The notes: generated from the letters alone by a model not told the origin. A stretch of DNA of 49,084 nt from Clostridiales bacterium (GCA_012513645.1 JAAZBU010000025.1:1-49084); one strand, 5' to 3'; positions 38,656 to 46,808 are shown, counted from the stretch's first letter. Translations and numbers: made by a program.

Positions 38656-39960
38656 ATGAAAATCAAAGCAACATTGCTGGCCCTGCTGCTGTTGCTGACG
38701 GCGCTGACGGCCCAGGCTGGCGCGCCGCGCTTTGCGGACTTTACGCTGGCCGAAATCAGCAACCAGCCCCTGGCCGACGGGCTGGTGCTGTGGACCTATG
38801 CCCTGCGCGCGGGCGAGGGGGAAGATATGGTAGCCCAGCGTCTGCATGTGCTGGAAATCGCGCCGGGGACCAGCCTGCACCTTGTGTCCGTCAGCCGTGA
38901 CATGCAGGTGAAGACCCTGCAGACCGTGCCCGAGGCCATGGCGCTGGCGGCGCAGCTGTGGCCCTGGTGGACGCCCGTTGCCGCCATCAACGGCGACTTC
39001 TTTGACACAGCGGCCGGCGGTGCCCTGGGGCTGACCATCCGAGAGGGGCGGCTGATACAAACGGGCGAATTTCCCCAGGGCTGGTCGCTGGGCTTTACGG
39101 CTCAGGGCCAGGCCCGGCTGGGCCAGCCGCAGGTGCAGCTGTACCTATCGGCCCAGCGAGACGGCCAGCCGCTGATGACCGACCTGCCCATCGACGCCCT
39201 CAACGCCCTGCGGGCCGATGTAATACCCTCCCGCTCCGCCCCGCGCAACGCCTACCAGGCCCGGCAGGACAACCGGCTGGTGCTGTACACCGCCGACTGG
39301 TACCGCGCCACCATGGCGGCGGACGGCGGCTGGGAGACCGCGCTGGCGGTGGAGGGCGCCCTCACCCCGGGCGGCACCCTGCACGGCACGGTGCGCGGCT
39401 ACCACGATACCGCTCGGGTGACTGTGGCAGGCGACGCGCAGGTGCCCCAGGGCACGGCGCTCAAGGCGGGCACCGCCGTGCTGTCCGCCACGGGCGATGC
39501 CATCCAGGTGCTGCGCCGCCTCAATGTGGGCGACCGGGTGAGCATCCGGGCGCAGATCAGCCAAGATTGGACGGACATCGTCAGCTGCCTGGGCGGCGGG
39601 CGGCCGGACGGCGGCCCGCTGCTGGTGCAGGACGGCATCATACAGCCCGAGCACCCCGAGGTGGACGACTATGGGTACTTCTACCCCTCGCGCCACCCGC
39701 GCACGGCGGCGGGCATCCGGGCGGATGGCCGCCTGTTTTTGCTGATGGCCCGGGGCTACCGCCCGGGCGAGGCAGATGGCCTGAGCGTGGCCGAACTGGC
39801 GCAGGTGATGCTGGACCTGGGCGCGCACACCGCCCTCAACCTGGACGGCGGCCCCTCCAGCAGCCTGGCGGTGCGCACGCCGGACGGCTTTCTCCCCCTC
39901 AATGGCCGCACCCGCCAGACGCCGGTGGGCAACGCGCTGGTCATCTGCGCGCCCAGGTAA
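38656..39960 (+). CDS. Secreted phosphodiester glycosidase-family protein (NAGPA domain)
   Basis: AAGGAGG (38643-38649) sets the start at 38656. It has 434 residues. A signal peptide (TLLALLLLLTALTAQA) precedes a domain like the N-acetylglucosamine-1-phosphodiester alpha-N-acetylglucosaminidase (NAGPA) family: PVAAINGDFFD, IREGRLIQTGEF, PSRHPRTAAGIRADGRLFLL and the family end ALNLDGGPSSSLAVR. Between them is an insert of about 150 residues. Bacterial members act on cell-wall or exopolysaccharide phosphodiesters, often outside the cell. There is no lipobox or LPXTG motif. Confidence 0.9.
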   Translation: MKIKATLLALLLLLTALTAQAGAPRFADFTLAEISNQPLADGLVLWTYALRAGEGEDMVAQRLHVLEIAPGTSLHLVSVSRDMQVKTLQTVPEAMALAAQLWPWWTPVAAINGDFFDTAAGGALGLTIREGRLIQTGEFPQGWSLGFTAQGQARLGQPQVQLYLSAQRDGQPLMTDLPIDALNALRADVIPSRSAPRNAYQARQDNRLVLYTADWYRATMAADGGWETALAVEGALTPGGTLHGTVRGYHDTARVTVAGDAQVPQGTALKAGTAVLSATGDAIQVLRRLNVGDRVSIRAQISQDWTDIVSCLGGGRPDGGPLLVQDGIIQPEHPEVDDYGYFYPSRHPRTAAGIRADGRLFLLMARGYRPGEADGLSVAELAQVMLDLGAHTALNLDGGPSSSLAVRTPDGFLPLNGRTRQTPVGNALVICAPR

Positions 39961-40003
39961 GCAGGCAGGCCGTACCCGGCCATCGGCGTAACCGGCCCCG
40001 GTT

Positions 40004-40840
40004 TTATTCGGCGCAGAAGTCCAGCAGCAGCGCCTTCAGCCTTTCCTGGGCCGGCCAATAGCCCTCCGGATACTTCATATAGCCGCCGGCGCTCAGTACG
40101 CCGCCGCCCTGATCCTCGACATACAGGCCAAAGTCGTACCCATCCGCCACATCGTAATCGACCTCATGAAAGCCGTTCCACGCGTAGACATGATATTCAT
40201 CCAGCAGATCGACCAGCTTGCCCATATCCGACTCGGACAGCTGCTTATGCTTCACGTCCAGGTTCACGCCGTTCCAGCCCTCGGCGGACAGCAGATAGCC
40301 GCCATCCGTGGCCTGGATGCTGAATCGATACGAGCCCATGGTGAATGAGCCGAACGAATAGGAGAACGTCCGGATTTTCCCGGTGAGTGCCATCACCTGC
40401 TCAAACATATCCCACATCCCCTTGGCCTGATCAATGCTATATATCCCCCGGTCGCCCGCCTCAAGGTTGCCGCGGTTGAACCGGAAGGAGAAGGTTTGCC
40501 CGCCTGCCAGCTCAAACCGGATCAGGTCATCGCTGTCGGTATAGAACGCATCTGTCCTTGGGCCCACCCGCACCTCCCCCAGCGCGTCAACCATCGCCCG
40601 GACCATGACCGGCTCGCCGGTTTCACTTTTGCGCAGCCCCGCGATGCTGCCGGCGCCGCATGTCAAAATTACTTCCTCGCCTTGGCTGACCGCGCTTTCC
40701 AGCTGCGCCCAGGTGTCGGGAAAGAGCAGCTCAACCATCCTTTCCTTTTCGGATTCCGCACCCCCTGCCACAGGCAGCACAAGCAGGCACAACAGCAGGC
40801 AGGCCGTTTTGCGCAGCATGGTTTTCAGTTTGCTTTTCAT
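40004..40840 (-). CDS. Secreted protein of unknown function
   Basis: It has 278 residues with a signal peptide (TACLLLCLLVLPVAGGAESE). No known domain is evident. The mature part is beta-rich with FYTDSDDLIRFELAGGQTFSF and an aromatic end (EVDYDVADGYDFGLYVEDQG, GGYMKYPEGYWP). It contains one cysteine in the ILTCGAG segment and one near the C-terminus (LLDFCAE), which could form a disulfide. It is convergent with the NAGPA-type gene. Confidence 0.7.
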   Translation of the reverse strand: MKSKLKTMLRKTACLLLCLLVLPVAGGAESEKERMVELLFPDTWAQLESAVSQGEEVILTCGAGSIAGLRKSETGEPVMVRAMVDALGEVRVGPRTDAFYTDSDDLIRFELAGGQTFSFRFNRGNLEAGDRGIYSIDQAKGMWDMFEQVMALTGKIRTFSYSFGSFTMGSYRFSIQATDGGYLLSAEGWNGVNLDVKHKQLSESDMGKLVDLLDEYHVYAWNGFHEVDYDVADGYDFGLYVEDQGGGVLSAGGYMKYPEGYWPAQERLKALLLDFCAE

Positions 40841-40916
40841 ACAAAGTACCTCTTTCAGCAGTTTCTTCCATCATTCATGAGACGGCCGGCAAGGACAATT
40901 TGTTCCATGCATCCTT

Positions 40917-40945
40917 TTGACCATCGGCCCTTTCCCTGTTATGAT
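40917..40945 (+). promoter_or_regulatory. Promoter of the tldD-pmbA operon
   Basis: TTGACC (40917-40922) and TATGAT (40940-40945) are exactly 17 nt apart. Confidence 0.7.
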
Positions 40946-40955
40946 GGTTAAAATC

Positions 40956-40991
40956 ATCACGGCACGCCCCGCGTGGGGTGCAGGCCGTGAT
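40956..40991 (+). promoter_or_regulatory. GC-rich 5' leader hairpin before tldD
   Basis: ATCACGGC (40956-40963) pairs with GCCGTGAT (40984-40991), and CCCC/GGGG pair inside. The stem begins about 5 nt after the predicted transcription start and ends 7 nt before the Shine-Dalgarno sequence, so it forms nearly the whole leader and may control translation or mRNA life. Confidence 0.55.
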
Positions 40992-41014
40992 TGAGCAAGG
41001 GAGGAAGTACATAC

Positions 41015-42400
41015 TTGTTAACAGACATTGTCACCAAATATAGGGATGCCTTCGCGCCCGGCGCGGCCACCGAGCTGCGCGCCCAGCGCAACCTGAGCCG
41101 GCGCGTGGTGCTGCGGGCCGGCAGCATCACCCAGAACCAGCGCACCGACACCAAGGGCATCGGCGCGCGCGTGTATCAGGACGGCGTGTACGGCTTTGCC
41201 TCGGCGGCCGACCTGAGCGACGACGCGGTGCGCGCCGTGCTCAAAAGCGCCACCGACAACGCGGCCTTCATGGCGCGCCACGCGGGCCGCGGCACGGGCC
41301 CCCTGCCCGCCATCGCATCGGGGCAGCGCCCGGCGGATGCCGACTTTGCCGACCTGCCCCAGACGGCTTATATCGACTGCCTGCAGGCGCTGGACAGCTA
41401 CATCCAGCAGAAATACCCGGGGCTGGAGAGCCGCACGCTGGTATCCAGCGCCGACAGCATGGAGAAGCTGCTGCTCACCTCCGACGGCTACACCAGCCAT
41501 ATTCTGGCCCCGCGCAGCTACATCTACGTGATGCTCACCGCCAAGGGCAAGGACGGAGCACCCGTGGAGGTATTTGAACCCCTGGGCGGCAGCGGCACCT
41601 TTGACCGACACTTTGCCGACCCGGCGGCGCTCTACCCCGCGGTGGACAGGCTGTACGAGATGGTGATGCAAAAGGCCGAGGGCGTGTACGCCGATGCCGG
41701 GGTGAAGACCGTGATCATGGCGGGCGAATTGGCCGGCATGCTGGCCCACGAGGCCGTGGGCCACACGGTGGAGGCCGACCTGGTGCTGGGCGGCTCGGTG
41801 GCCGGGCCCAACCTGCATAAGCAGGTAGCCAGCCCGCTGGTCAGCATGACGGACTTTGCCCACACCGCCTTTGGCCAGGCAGCGCCCCTGCCCGTGTATG
41901 TGGACGATGAGGGCGTGCTGGCCGAGGACGCCGTACTGATTGAAAACGGCATCCTCAAGGGCTATATGCACAACCGGCAGAGCGCCCAGCACTTTGAGGC
42001 CAGGCCTCAGGGCAATGCCCGCGCCTGGCTGTTCAGCGATGAGCCGCTGATCCGCATGCGCAACACCGCCGTGCACCCGGGCAAGGATAAGTTGGACGAC
42101 ATGATCGCCTCGGTGGAGGACGGCTACTACCTGCTGCACACCGGCAACGGCCAGGCGGACACCACGGGCGAGTTCATGTTCGGCATCACGATGGGCTACG
42201 AAATCAAGCACGGCAAGCTGGGCCGTGCCATCCGCGACACCACCATCTCGGGCGTGGCCTTTGAGATGCTCAAGACCGTGGACATGGTGTCCGACACCGT
42301 CAGCTGGGGCAGCAGCGGCTTTTGCGGCAAAAAGCAGCCCATGCCCGTGGGCCTGGGCGGCCCCGAACTCAAGTGCCGCGTGACGATTGGAGGCAGATAA
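41015..42400 (+). CDS. tldD: TldD-type metalloprotease subunit
   Basis: A TTG start at 41015 is chosen because AGGGAGGAAG (40998-41007) precedes it; no ATG is available near the N-terminus. It has 461 residues. The zinc site is H245-E-A-V-G-H (GMLAHEAVGHTVEADLVLG), the HExxxH motif of TldD. QNQRTDTKGIGARVYQDGVYGFA and GNARAWLFSDEPLIRMRNTAVHPG follow the family. TldD/TldE complexes degrade unfolded peptides and mature modified peptides such as microcin B17; it acts in the cytoplasm with the next gene product. Confidence 0.92.
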   Translation: MLTDIVTKYRDAFAPGAATELRAQRNLSRRVVLRAGSITQNQRTDTKGIGARVYQDGVYGFASAADLSDDAVRAVLKSATDNAAFMARHAGRGTGPLPAIASGQRPADADFADLPQTAYIDCLQALDSYIQQKYPGLESRTLVSSADSMEKLLLTSDGYTSHILAPRSYIYVMLTAKGKDGAPVEVFEPLGGSGTFDRHFADPAALYPAVDRLYEMVMQKAEGVYADAGVKTVIMAGELAGMLAHEAVGHTVEADLVLGGSVAGPNLHKQVASPLVSMTDFAHTAFGQAAPLPVYVDDEGVLAEDAVLIENGILKGYMHNRQSAQHFEARPQGNARAWLFSDEPLIRMRNTAVHPGKDKLDDMIASVEDGYYLLHTGNGQADTTGEFMFGITMGYEIKHGKLGRAIRDTTISGVAFEMLKTVDMVSDTVSWGSSGFCGKKQPMPVGLGGPELKCRVTIGGR

Positions 42401-42401
42401 C

Positions 42402-43694
42402 ATGAACGCACACGACATCGCGCAATACGCCATGCAAAAGCTGCAGGAGACCGGCGCGCAGCAATACGCCTGCCAGGCGCATACCAGCGCCAAGCGGGAG
42501 TTCAACGTGGACGGCGGCAAGTTCAGCCTGCTGCGCACCACCATCGACAACCAGCTGGACCTGACCCTCATCAAGGACCAGAAGCGCGGCAAGATACTGA
42601 TCAACGCCTTTAATCAGGAGGCGGTGGACGAGGCCGTGCGCGACTGCCTGGCCGCGGCCGAGGGCTCGGCCGCCGACCCGGCGTGGGAGCTGGTGCCCGG
42701 CGCGCAGCGCAAGTTTATCCTGGGCGCGCCCGACGGCGACATGGACCAGTTGTTCGCCCGCACGCAGGAGATGCTGGCCGCCATCGGGCAGGAGTACCCC
42801 AAGGTGATGGTGGAGCAGATGATCGTTGCCCACCAGCGCAGCGAGGGCATCTACCTGAACAACCTGGGCGCCAGCTACGAGACGGTGGAGGGCCTGTACG
42901 AGGCGCAGGTGATGTTTTCCGGCCATGATGGGGACAGGAGCAGCAGCTTCAACTTCGCCGCCGTGGTGACCGACCAGCTGGACAAGCCCTTCCTGGATCA
43001 GGGCAGCATGCGCCAGAACCTGGCCGACGCGGAAAAGCAGATTGACACCGTGGCCACCGAGGGCAAGTTTGTGGGCGCGGTGGTCTTTACCCCCGACTGC
43101 GCGGGCGACGTGCTGGGCGAGCTGCTGGGCAACTTTGTGGGCGACGGCGTCATACTGGACGGCACCAGCCCCTGGAAGGATAGGCTGGGCGAGCAGGTGG
43201 CCGACCAGCGCCTCACCCTGAGCGCCGCGCCCCACCACCCCGCCATCGTGTGCGGCGAGCGCTATGTGGCCGACGGCTACCTGAGCGAGGATTATGACAT
43301 CATCAAAAACGGCCGGCTCAACCAGTTTATGCTGTCGGGCTACGTGGCCAACAAAACCGGCAAAAAACGCGCCCCCAACAGCAGCTTCAGCCTGGTGATG
43401 CAGCCGGGCGATCAGCCGCTTCATGACATCATCGCCGGCATCGACCGGGGCCTGTTGGTCAGCCGCTTCTCAGGCGGCAGCCCGGCCAGCAACGGCGACT
43501 TCTCGGGCGTGGCCAAGAACAGCTTCCTCATCGAAAAAGGCAAGATCACCAACGCCGTCAGCGAGACCATGATCTCCGGCAACCTGGCCGAGATGGTCAA
43601 CCACCTGCGCGGCATCAGCAGCGAATTTGTGCGCAACGGCTACAGCCGCCTGCCCTGGTTCGCGGTGGATGGGATTACCATTTCAGGGAAGTAA
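42402..43694 (+). CDS. pmbA: TldE/PmbA-type partner subunit
   Basis: GGAGG (42389-42393) sets the start at 42402, immediately after tldD. It has 430 residues, without the zinc motif, as expected for the TldE/PmbA half of the heterodimer. Landmarks are QLDLTLIKDQKRGKILINAF, FVGAVVFTPDCAGDVLGELL, DRLGEQVADQRLTLSAAPHH and the end ITNAVSETMISGNLAEMVNH. It pairs with TldD. No obvious precursor peptide gene is next to the pair. Confidence 0.92.
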   Translation: MNAHDIAQYAMQKLQETGAQQYACQAHTSAKREFNVDGGKFSLLRTTIDNQLDLTLIKDQKRGKILINAFNQEAVDEAVRDCLAAAEGSAADPAWELVPGAQRKFILGAPDGDMDQLFARTQEMLAAIGQEYPKVMVEQMIVAHQRSEGIYLNNLGASYETVEGLYEAQVMFSGHDGDRSSSFNFAAVVTDQLDKPFLDQGSMRQNLADAEKQIDTVATEGKFVGAVVFTPDCAGDVLGELLGNFVGDGVILDGTSPWKDRLGEQVADQRLTLSAAPHHPAIVCGERYVADGYLSEDYDIIKNGRLNQFMLSGYVANKTGKKRAPNSSFSLVMQPGDQPLHDIIAGIDRGLLVSRFSGGSPASNGDFSGVAKNSFLIEKGKITNAVSETMISGNLAEMVNHLRGISSEFVRNGYSRLPWFAVDGITISGK

Positions 43695-43710
43695 GGGTAG
43701 TCGAAATGAT

Positions 43711-43747
<37 letters not shown>

Positions 43748-43856
43748 ATATTGGCCCCTCCTCAGATAGACGATATCTCTTAACAGCATCCGACACCAAG
43801 TCCAAAAAAGCAGCCCATAGGCTCTCTGCTGGTAAGACAGTAAATTCAAATTTCTT

Positions 43857-43888
43857 GGAACAGGCATGATCTCGGTCATGCCTGTTCC
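43857..43888. terminator. Terminator of the disrupted GNAT gene
   Basis: GGAACAGGCATGA (43857-43869) pairs perfectly with TCATGCCTGTTCC (43876-43888) over a 6-nt loop. It contains the stop codon of the reassembled minus-strand GNAT reading frame, confirming that the tail at 43876-43917 is the native 3' end. Confidence 0.8.
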
Positions 43889-44377
43889 GCTTTTAGCAGC
43901 TCATCCACGGGAATGTAGGTGGACTCTCATCCTCATTGTATTGCATGGTGGGATACGGCGCGAGATAATGATATGCCTGATTACGCGGAACTCATCTGCA
44001 TCCATAGCTTGCAAGACAACTGGAGAAAGGGCTTCGGAACTCAAATGATGAGCAGAGTCATGGGCGACATGAGAGCTGCTGGCTATGATAAGGTTATGCT
44101 CTGGGTGTTTACGAACAACATTCGAGCAAGAAAATTCTATGAGTCGTTTGGCTTTTTCACACATGGAAAAGTTAAACCTTGTCTCTAAAATATATCCATT
44201 GCCAACATTCTCATCGAGCAATCGCTTATACATTGCCGTAGCACGATTTAGGTTGGTGGACATTTGCAGTATCTCGGCAGACAGAATATCCTTAAACGCA
44301 GCCTTCCAACTTTCTGTTTGGATATAAGCTAAATCAAATTCATCACCTTGCTGTACTTTCCGAATTAGACAATCCAT
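43876..44377 (-). pseudogene. GNAT acetyltransferase gene interrupted by an in-place internal inversion
   Basis: Three pieces of one acetyltransferase can be read. Minus strand 44377-44183 gives the first 65 residues (MDCLIRKVQQGDEFDLAYIQ to LLDENVGNGYILE). Plus strand 43919-44185 gives the middle 89 residues (VDSHPHCIAWWDTARDNDMP, the acetyl-CoA loop NWRKGFGTQM, and WVFTNNIRARKFYESFGF). Minus strand 43917-43876 gives the last residues, YIPVDELLKAEQA and a stop. Flipping 43919-44185 joins all three into a GNAT of about 167 residues of normal length; the right-hand joint is in frame, and the left-hand joint needs about two lost bases restored. As it stands the gene cannot make the enzyme. Confidence 0.8.
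43919..44185 (+). other. Inverted internal segment of the GNAT gene
   Basis: This 267-bp segment carries the catalytic middle of the GNAT gene in the wrong orientation. TAGAG/CTCTA (CTCTA at 44183-44187; TAG at 43916-43918) is a short microhomology at the two joints. No long inverted repeat is present. Confidence 0.75.
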
Positions 44378-44869
44378 ACTCCTAACACCTCAATCAATAC
44401 GCTTATTTGTTTCGATTATATTCGCTCAAGTGCTACTGCGTAGCAAAACGGACGAACGCCGTCAATGGTCAAGATGAACGGCTGCGCCGCCATTGACAGC
44501 GCCCGTCCGTTTCGCTTTTTGGCAGACAAGGCGGCGGTTGCCGCCTATTTCCATTTGGAAAATGGCGCTTGCTATCATGAGAAACGGAGAATAGCAAGCA
44601 CAGCAAGTGTAGCTACACTTGCGAAAACCGGCGTGGTACGACCGGGATTTCCTTGCAGAATAGCAAGCAAATCCGGTGAGTACCCACACCGGAGCTTGCC
44701 ATTCTGGCAAGCAATGCACGGCGGTACCCACTCGTGCGTTTTGCAAAACTTCAGCCTTGCTGACCTTTTGCAAAATCTTGTTGGGAAACATCCCAAACCC
44801 TTTAACGATTTCTAAGAAATTGGCTACGCTCCTGCGGAGCTGAATATCAATCTATCTTCGGAAAGTGAG
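44378..44869. other. Gene-poor 490-bp stretch with clustered inverted repeats
   Basis: I see no convincing gene; short frames exist on both strands but look like shadows. A perfect 20-bp palindrome, GCAAGTGTAGCTACACTTGC, lies at 44603-44622. CCGGGATTTCCTTGC (44642-44656) and GCAAGCAAATCCGGT (44663-44677) form an imperfect hairpin. GCTTGCC-ATTCT-GGCAAGC lies at 44694-44712, and TTTTGCAAAA-type palindromes follow. With MobC-like fragments nearby, this may be a remnant transfer origin. Confidence 0.5.
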
Positions 44870-45064
44870 TCATAGGTTTTTGGGTTCACGGCGTTCAGGC
44901 AAATCAGGATTTGCTGCATATCCGTCAATCGCCACTTGGCGAAGGTAAGCGCTCATATTCTCTATCCCAAGCTGCGCCATCCTCGCCTTTATCAAGCCGA
45001 GTTCTCTTTCGTCCACAAAAAACTTGACCTGTATCGGTCGCTTACGATTCCTGTTGTCTGGCAT
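44870..45064 (-). pseudogene. MobC-like mobilisation protein, N-terminal fragment (second copy)
   Basis: It has 64 residues starting MPDNRNRKRPIQVKFFVDE behind AGGAGCGGG. RELGLIKARMAQLGIENMSA and LRQVAIDGY match the start of plasmid/ICE relaxosome proteins of the MobC type, which have a ribbon-helix-helix fold and normally run beyond 100 residues. Here it stops after DLPERREPKNL, so it is truncated. It is a near duplicate of the fragment at 45615-45686. Confidence 0.7.
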
Positions 45065-45088
45065 AGATGCTATCCCGCTCCTGTTCAG

Positions 45089-45565
45089 TTATCTCTTGTC
45101 CGTAGTGAAAAGCTTTACTGTGTCTGTTGGATCCTTCAATTCGGTCTTGAAGAATTCTGGATACATCTTAATGTCCTCATCGAGCGAAGCCCACACCAAA
45201 TGTTCTTTGCTGTTATCCTCCATAAAGCTTTCACTGATCGGCGCAAAAGCATCAGGCACTTTCATATAGAAGAAAAGCGAAATCTCATAAATCAGCTTGT
45301 TCCGATTGGAAGGCATGTCGCCATAGAAATAGTTTTCATGCACAAAGCCAAGGCGGTCAATTTCCATCTGAACGCCTGTTTCCTCCAGCACCTCACGGAC
45401 GACAGCCTCTTCTGCTGTTTCACCGAATTTTACCCTGCCGCCAACGGAGTAGAGATAGTCTCTGTCATTGCCAACCATCAAAATCTTTCCATCCTTCATG
45501 ATGATTGCACCGACACGAATATTCAAAATCCCATCGTCACAGACTACGCACATATCTTTGTTCAT
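45089..45565 (-). CDS. NUDIX hydrolase
   Basis: The start at 45565 (MNKDMCVVCDDGILNI) is supported by AGAGGTAGAAGAACC upstream; the longer frame starts in MobC-like remnant DNA. It has 158 residues. The NUDIX box is complete: GRVKFGETAEEAVVREVLEE followed by TGV (G-x5-E-x7-REVLEETGV). It hydrolyses a nucleoside diphosphate linked to another group; the substrate is unknown. It lies between two MobC-like fragments and is more AT-rich than the core genome, suggesting it is cargo of a mobile element. Confidence 0.88.
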   Translation of the reverse strand: MNKDMCVVCDDGILNIRVGAIIMKDGKILMVGNDRDYLYSVGGRVKFGETAEEAVVREVLEETGVQMEIDRLGFVHENYFYGDMPSNRNKLIYEISLFFYMKVPDAFAPISESFMEDNSKEHLVWASLDEDIKMYPEFFKTELKDPTDTVKLFTTDKR

Positions 45566-45614
45566 GGTTCTTCTACCTCTGCACACAGTTTCAGTGCTGT
45601 CATTTTTTCTTTTA

Positions 45615-45686
45615 TTAAGCCAAGTCCTTCTCATCTACAAAGAATTTGACCTGTATCGGTCGCTTGCGATCTGCTTTATTCGGCAT
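45615..45686 (-). pseudogene. MobC-like gene start, truncated (first copy)
   Basis: Behind GAAGGAGACACCT, the frame reads MPNKADRKRPIQVKFFVDE then KDLA and a stop, 23 residues. It matches the start of the fragment at 45064. A one-base frame change after KDL would continue as LIKEKMTAL, like the LIKARMAQL of the other copy, so it is a frameshifted and then truncated duplicate. It lies 11 nt after the GNAT gene stop. Confidence 0.65.
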
Positions 45687-45697
45687 AGGTGTCTCCT

Positions 45698-46204
45698 TCA
45701 CTCATAACTGACAAAATCCTGCTCAACCAGCGCATAATCAACCGATGATTGAAGCCGACCGAGCTGGTCTTTCCATGAATCGATATTGGTTCGTACCTTG
45801 CGGAATCCAAGTGATTCGTAAACGTGCTGCGCTCTTGTGTTCGTCAAGTTCGTATCGAGGATGATTTTGGCATAGCCGTTTCTGAACAGCCAATTGATCA
45901 GCATACTCAAAACCTTTCTGCCAACACCACGGTTCTGACAATCGGTTTCGCAGATCTTAATGCCAATTTCTACAACTCCATCTGACACATTGTGGTAATT
46001 GCACTCGCCAATCAGACGGTCGCTTTCCTCAACGACCAGAAGACCGTTTCTAAGTCCTTTTACAACTTCTTCCTCGGTCGTTCCCAGGCCGTTGGGAAAG
46101 CCTGCGTGTGCCATCACAGCACCATCATTCCACCAAGCGGCAAGCTGCTTCGCATCGGCAACCTCGGCTTGGCGGATTGTTAGATTTTTATGTTGTATTC
46201 TCAC
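45698..46204 (-). CDS. GNAT acetyltransferase (RimJ/RimL-like)
   Basis: It has 168 residues and is complete. LTIRQAEVADAKQLAAWWND begins the fold; EIGIKICETDCQNRGVGRKV carries the acetyl-CoA loop (QNRGVG), and DTNLTNTRAQHVYESLGFRK is the classic final helix and strand. It resembles acetyltransferases acting on protein N-termini or small amines, often carried on mobile DNA. A good promoter with a 12-bp palindrome lies upstream. Confidence 0.9.
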   Translation of the reverse strand: MRIQHKNLTIRQAEVADAKQLAAWWNDGAVMAHAGFPNGLGTTEEEVVKGLRNGLLVVEESDRLIGECNYHNVSDGVVEIGIKICETDCQNRGVGRKVLSMLINWLFRNGYAKIILDTNLTNTRAQHVYESLGFRKVRTNIDSWKDQLGRLQSSVDYALVEQDFVSYE

Positions 46205-46237
46205 TTGGTTACTCCTTCCCTTGCCTCCCGGCCGTTA

Positions 46238-46279
46238 GTGTGTACACACATTATATCACAAGGATAGCTCTGTTTTCAA
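46238..46279 (-). promoter_or_regulatory. Promoter and palindromic operator of GNAT-NUDIX genes
   Basis: On the minus strand TTGAAA (46279-46274) and TATAAT (46255-46250) are 18 nt apart. GTGTGTACACAC, a perfect 12-bp palindrome (46238-46249), directly follows the -10 box and would cover the transcription start, an ideal repressor site. Confidence 0.7.
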
Positions 46280-46294
46280 TACGATACCCAGAAT

Positions 46295-46588
46295 TTATCG
46301 CCCTAAAATATAACTTTTCCACGAATATAAGCTGATTTTCAGTTTCCCCAGTGTCGAACATACTCTGCATCGAAATACCCACCTATCGACTTTACGGTTT
46401 TGAGGGGTATTTTGTACGACCGTAAATATACGCACTCCCCAGCGAACGGTATCCGCTATGCAGCGATTCGCTGTTTCACAAAAGAACCGCACAGAGGCGA
46501 TAACTATTTCACCCTTTTCGCTATCCTTGCTTTTCAGCGCAAAAAACAGGTGATTCTCAACCCTTAGATGTACAAAAACAGGCAGCAC
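46295..46588 (-). other. Uncertain small open frame in an otherwise gene-free stretch
   Basis: A 97-residue frame (starting MLPVFVHLRVENHLFF) is open between the GNAT promoter and a terminator. It has no clear RBS or known domain. From 46280 to 46819 I otherwise see only the hairpin at 46575-46617 and the 7-mer array. Confidence 0.2.
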
Positions 46589-46617
46589 CCAACCGACGTT
46601 GAGTGCCGCCTGTTTTG
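46575..46617. terminator. Bidirectional terminator
   Basis: AAAACAGGCAGCACCCAAC and GTTGAGTGCCGCCTGTTTT pair with two mismatches over a 4-nt loop. A-tract and T-tract flank it. Confidence 0.8.
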
Positions 46618-46775
46618 TTGTCCAATCCTGCTTGGCAGATGCCGATTTTGTAGTTTTCTCAGATTACTGTCTTATCGGCACACGGCATACAGGTTGCTTT
46701 TTTGTTGATATACTGAAGAATTAAATTGTATGTTAACTCAACTGCTCCAATGCATCAGGACTTGCGCGCTGCCTT

Positions 46776-46808
46776 ATTCCGCATTCCGAATTCCGAATTC
46801 CGAATTCC
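46776..46808 (-). repeat. Tandem 7-mer array (GGAATTC)n, right, inverted
   Basis: Reads as GAATTCC repeats on the plus strand, the reverse complement of the left array, with one variant unit (GCATTCC). It ends 11 nt before the stop codon of the YheO-type regulator gene. Confidence 0.88.

Noticed and set aside
43919-44188. The plus-strand GNAT piece as an independent small gene
   Set aside because: It lacks the N-terminal half of the fold and any RBS, and joins both minus-strand pieces into one normal-length GNAT when inverted.
44465-44815. A 116-codon plus frame and overlapping minus frames in the inverted-repeat cluster
   Set aside because: They overlap each other on opposite strands, contain the palindromes and have no RBS or recognisable domain.
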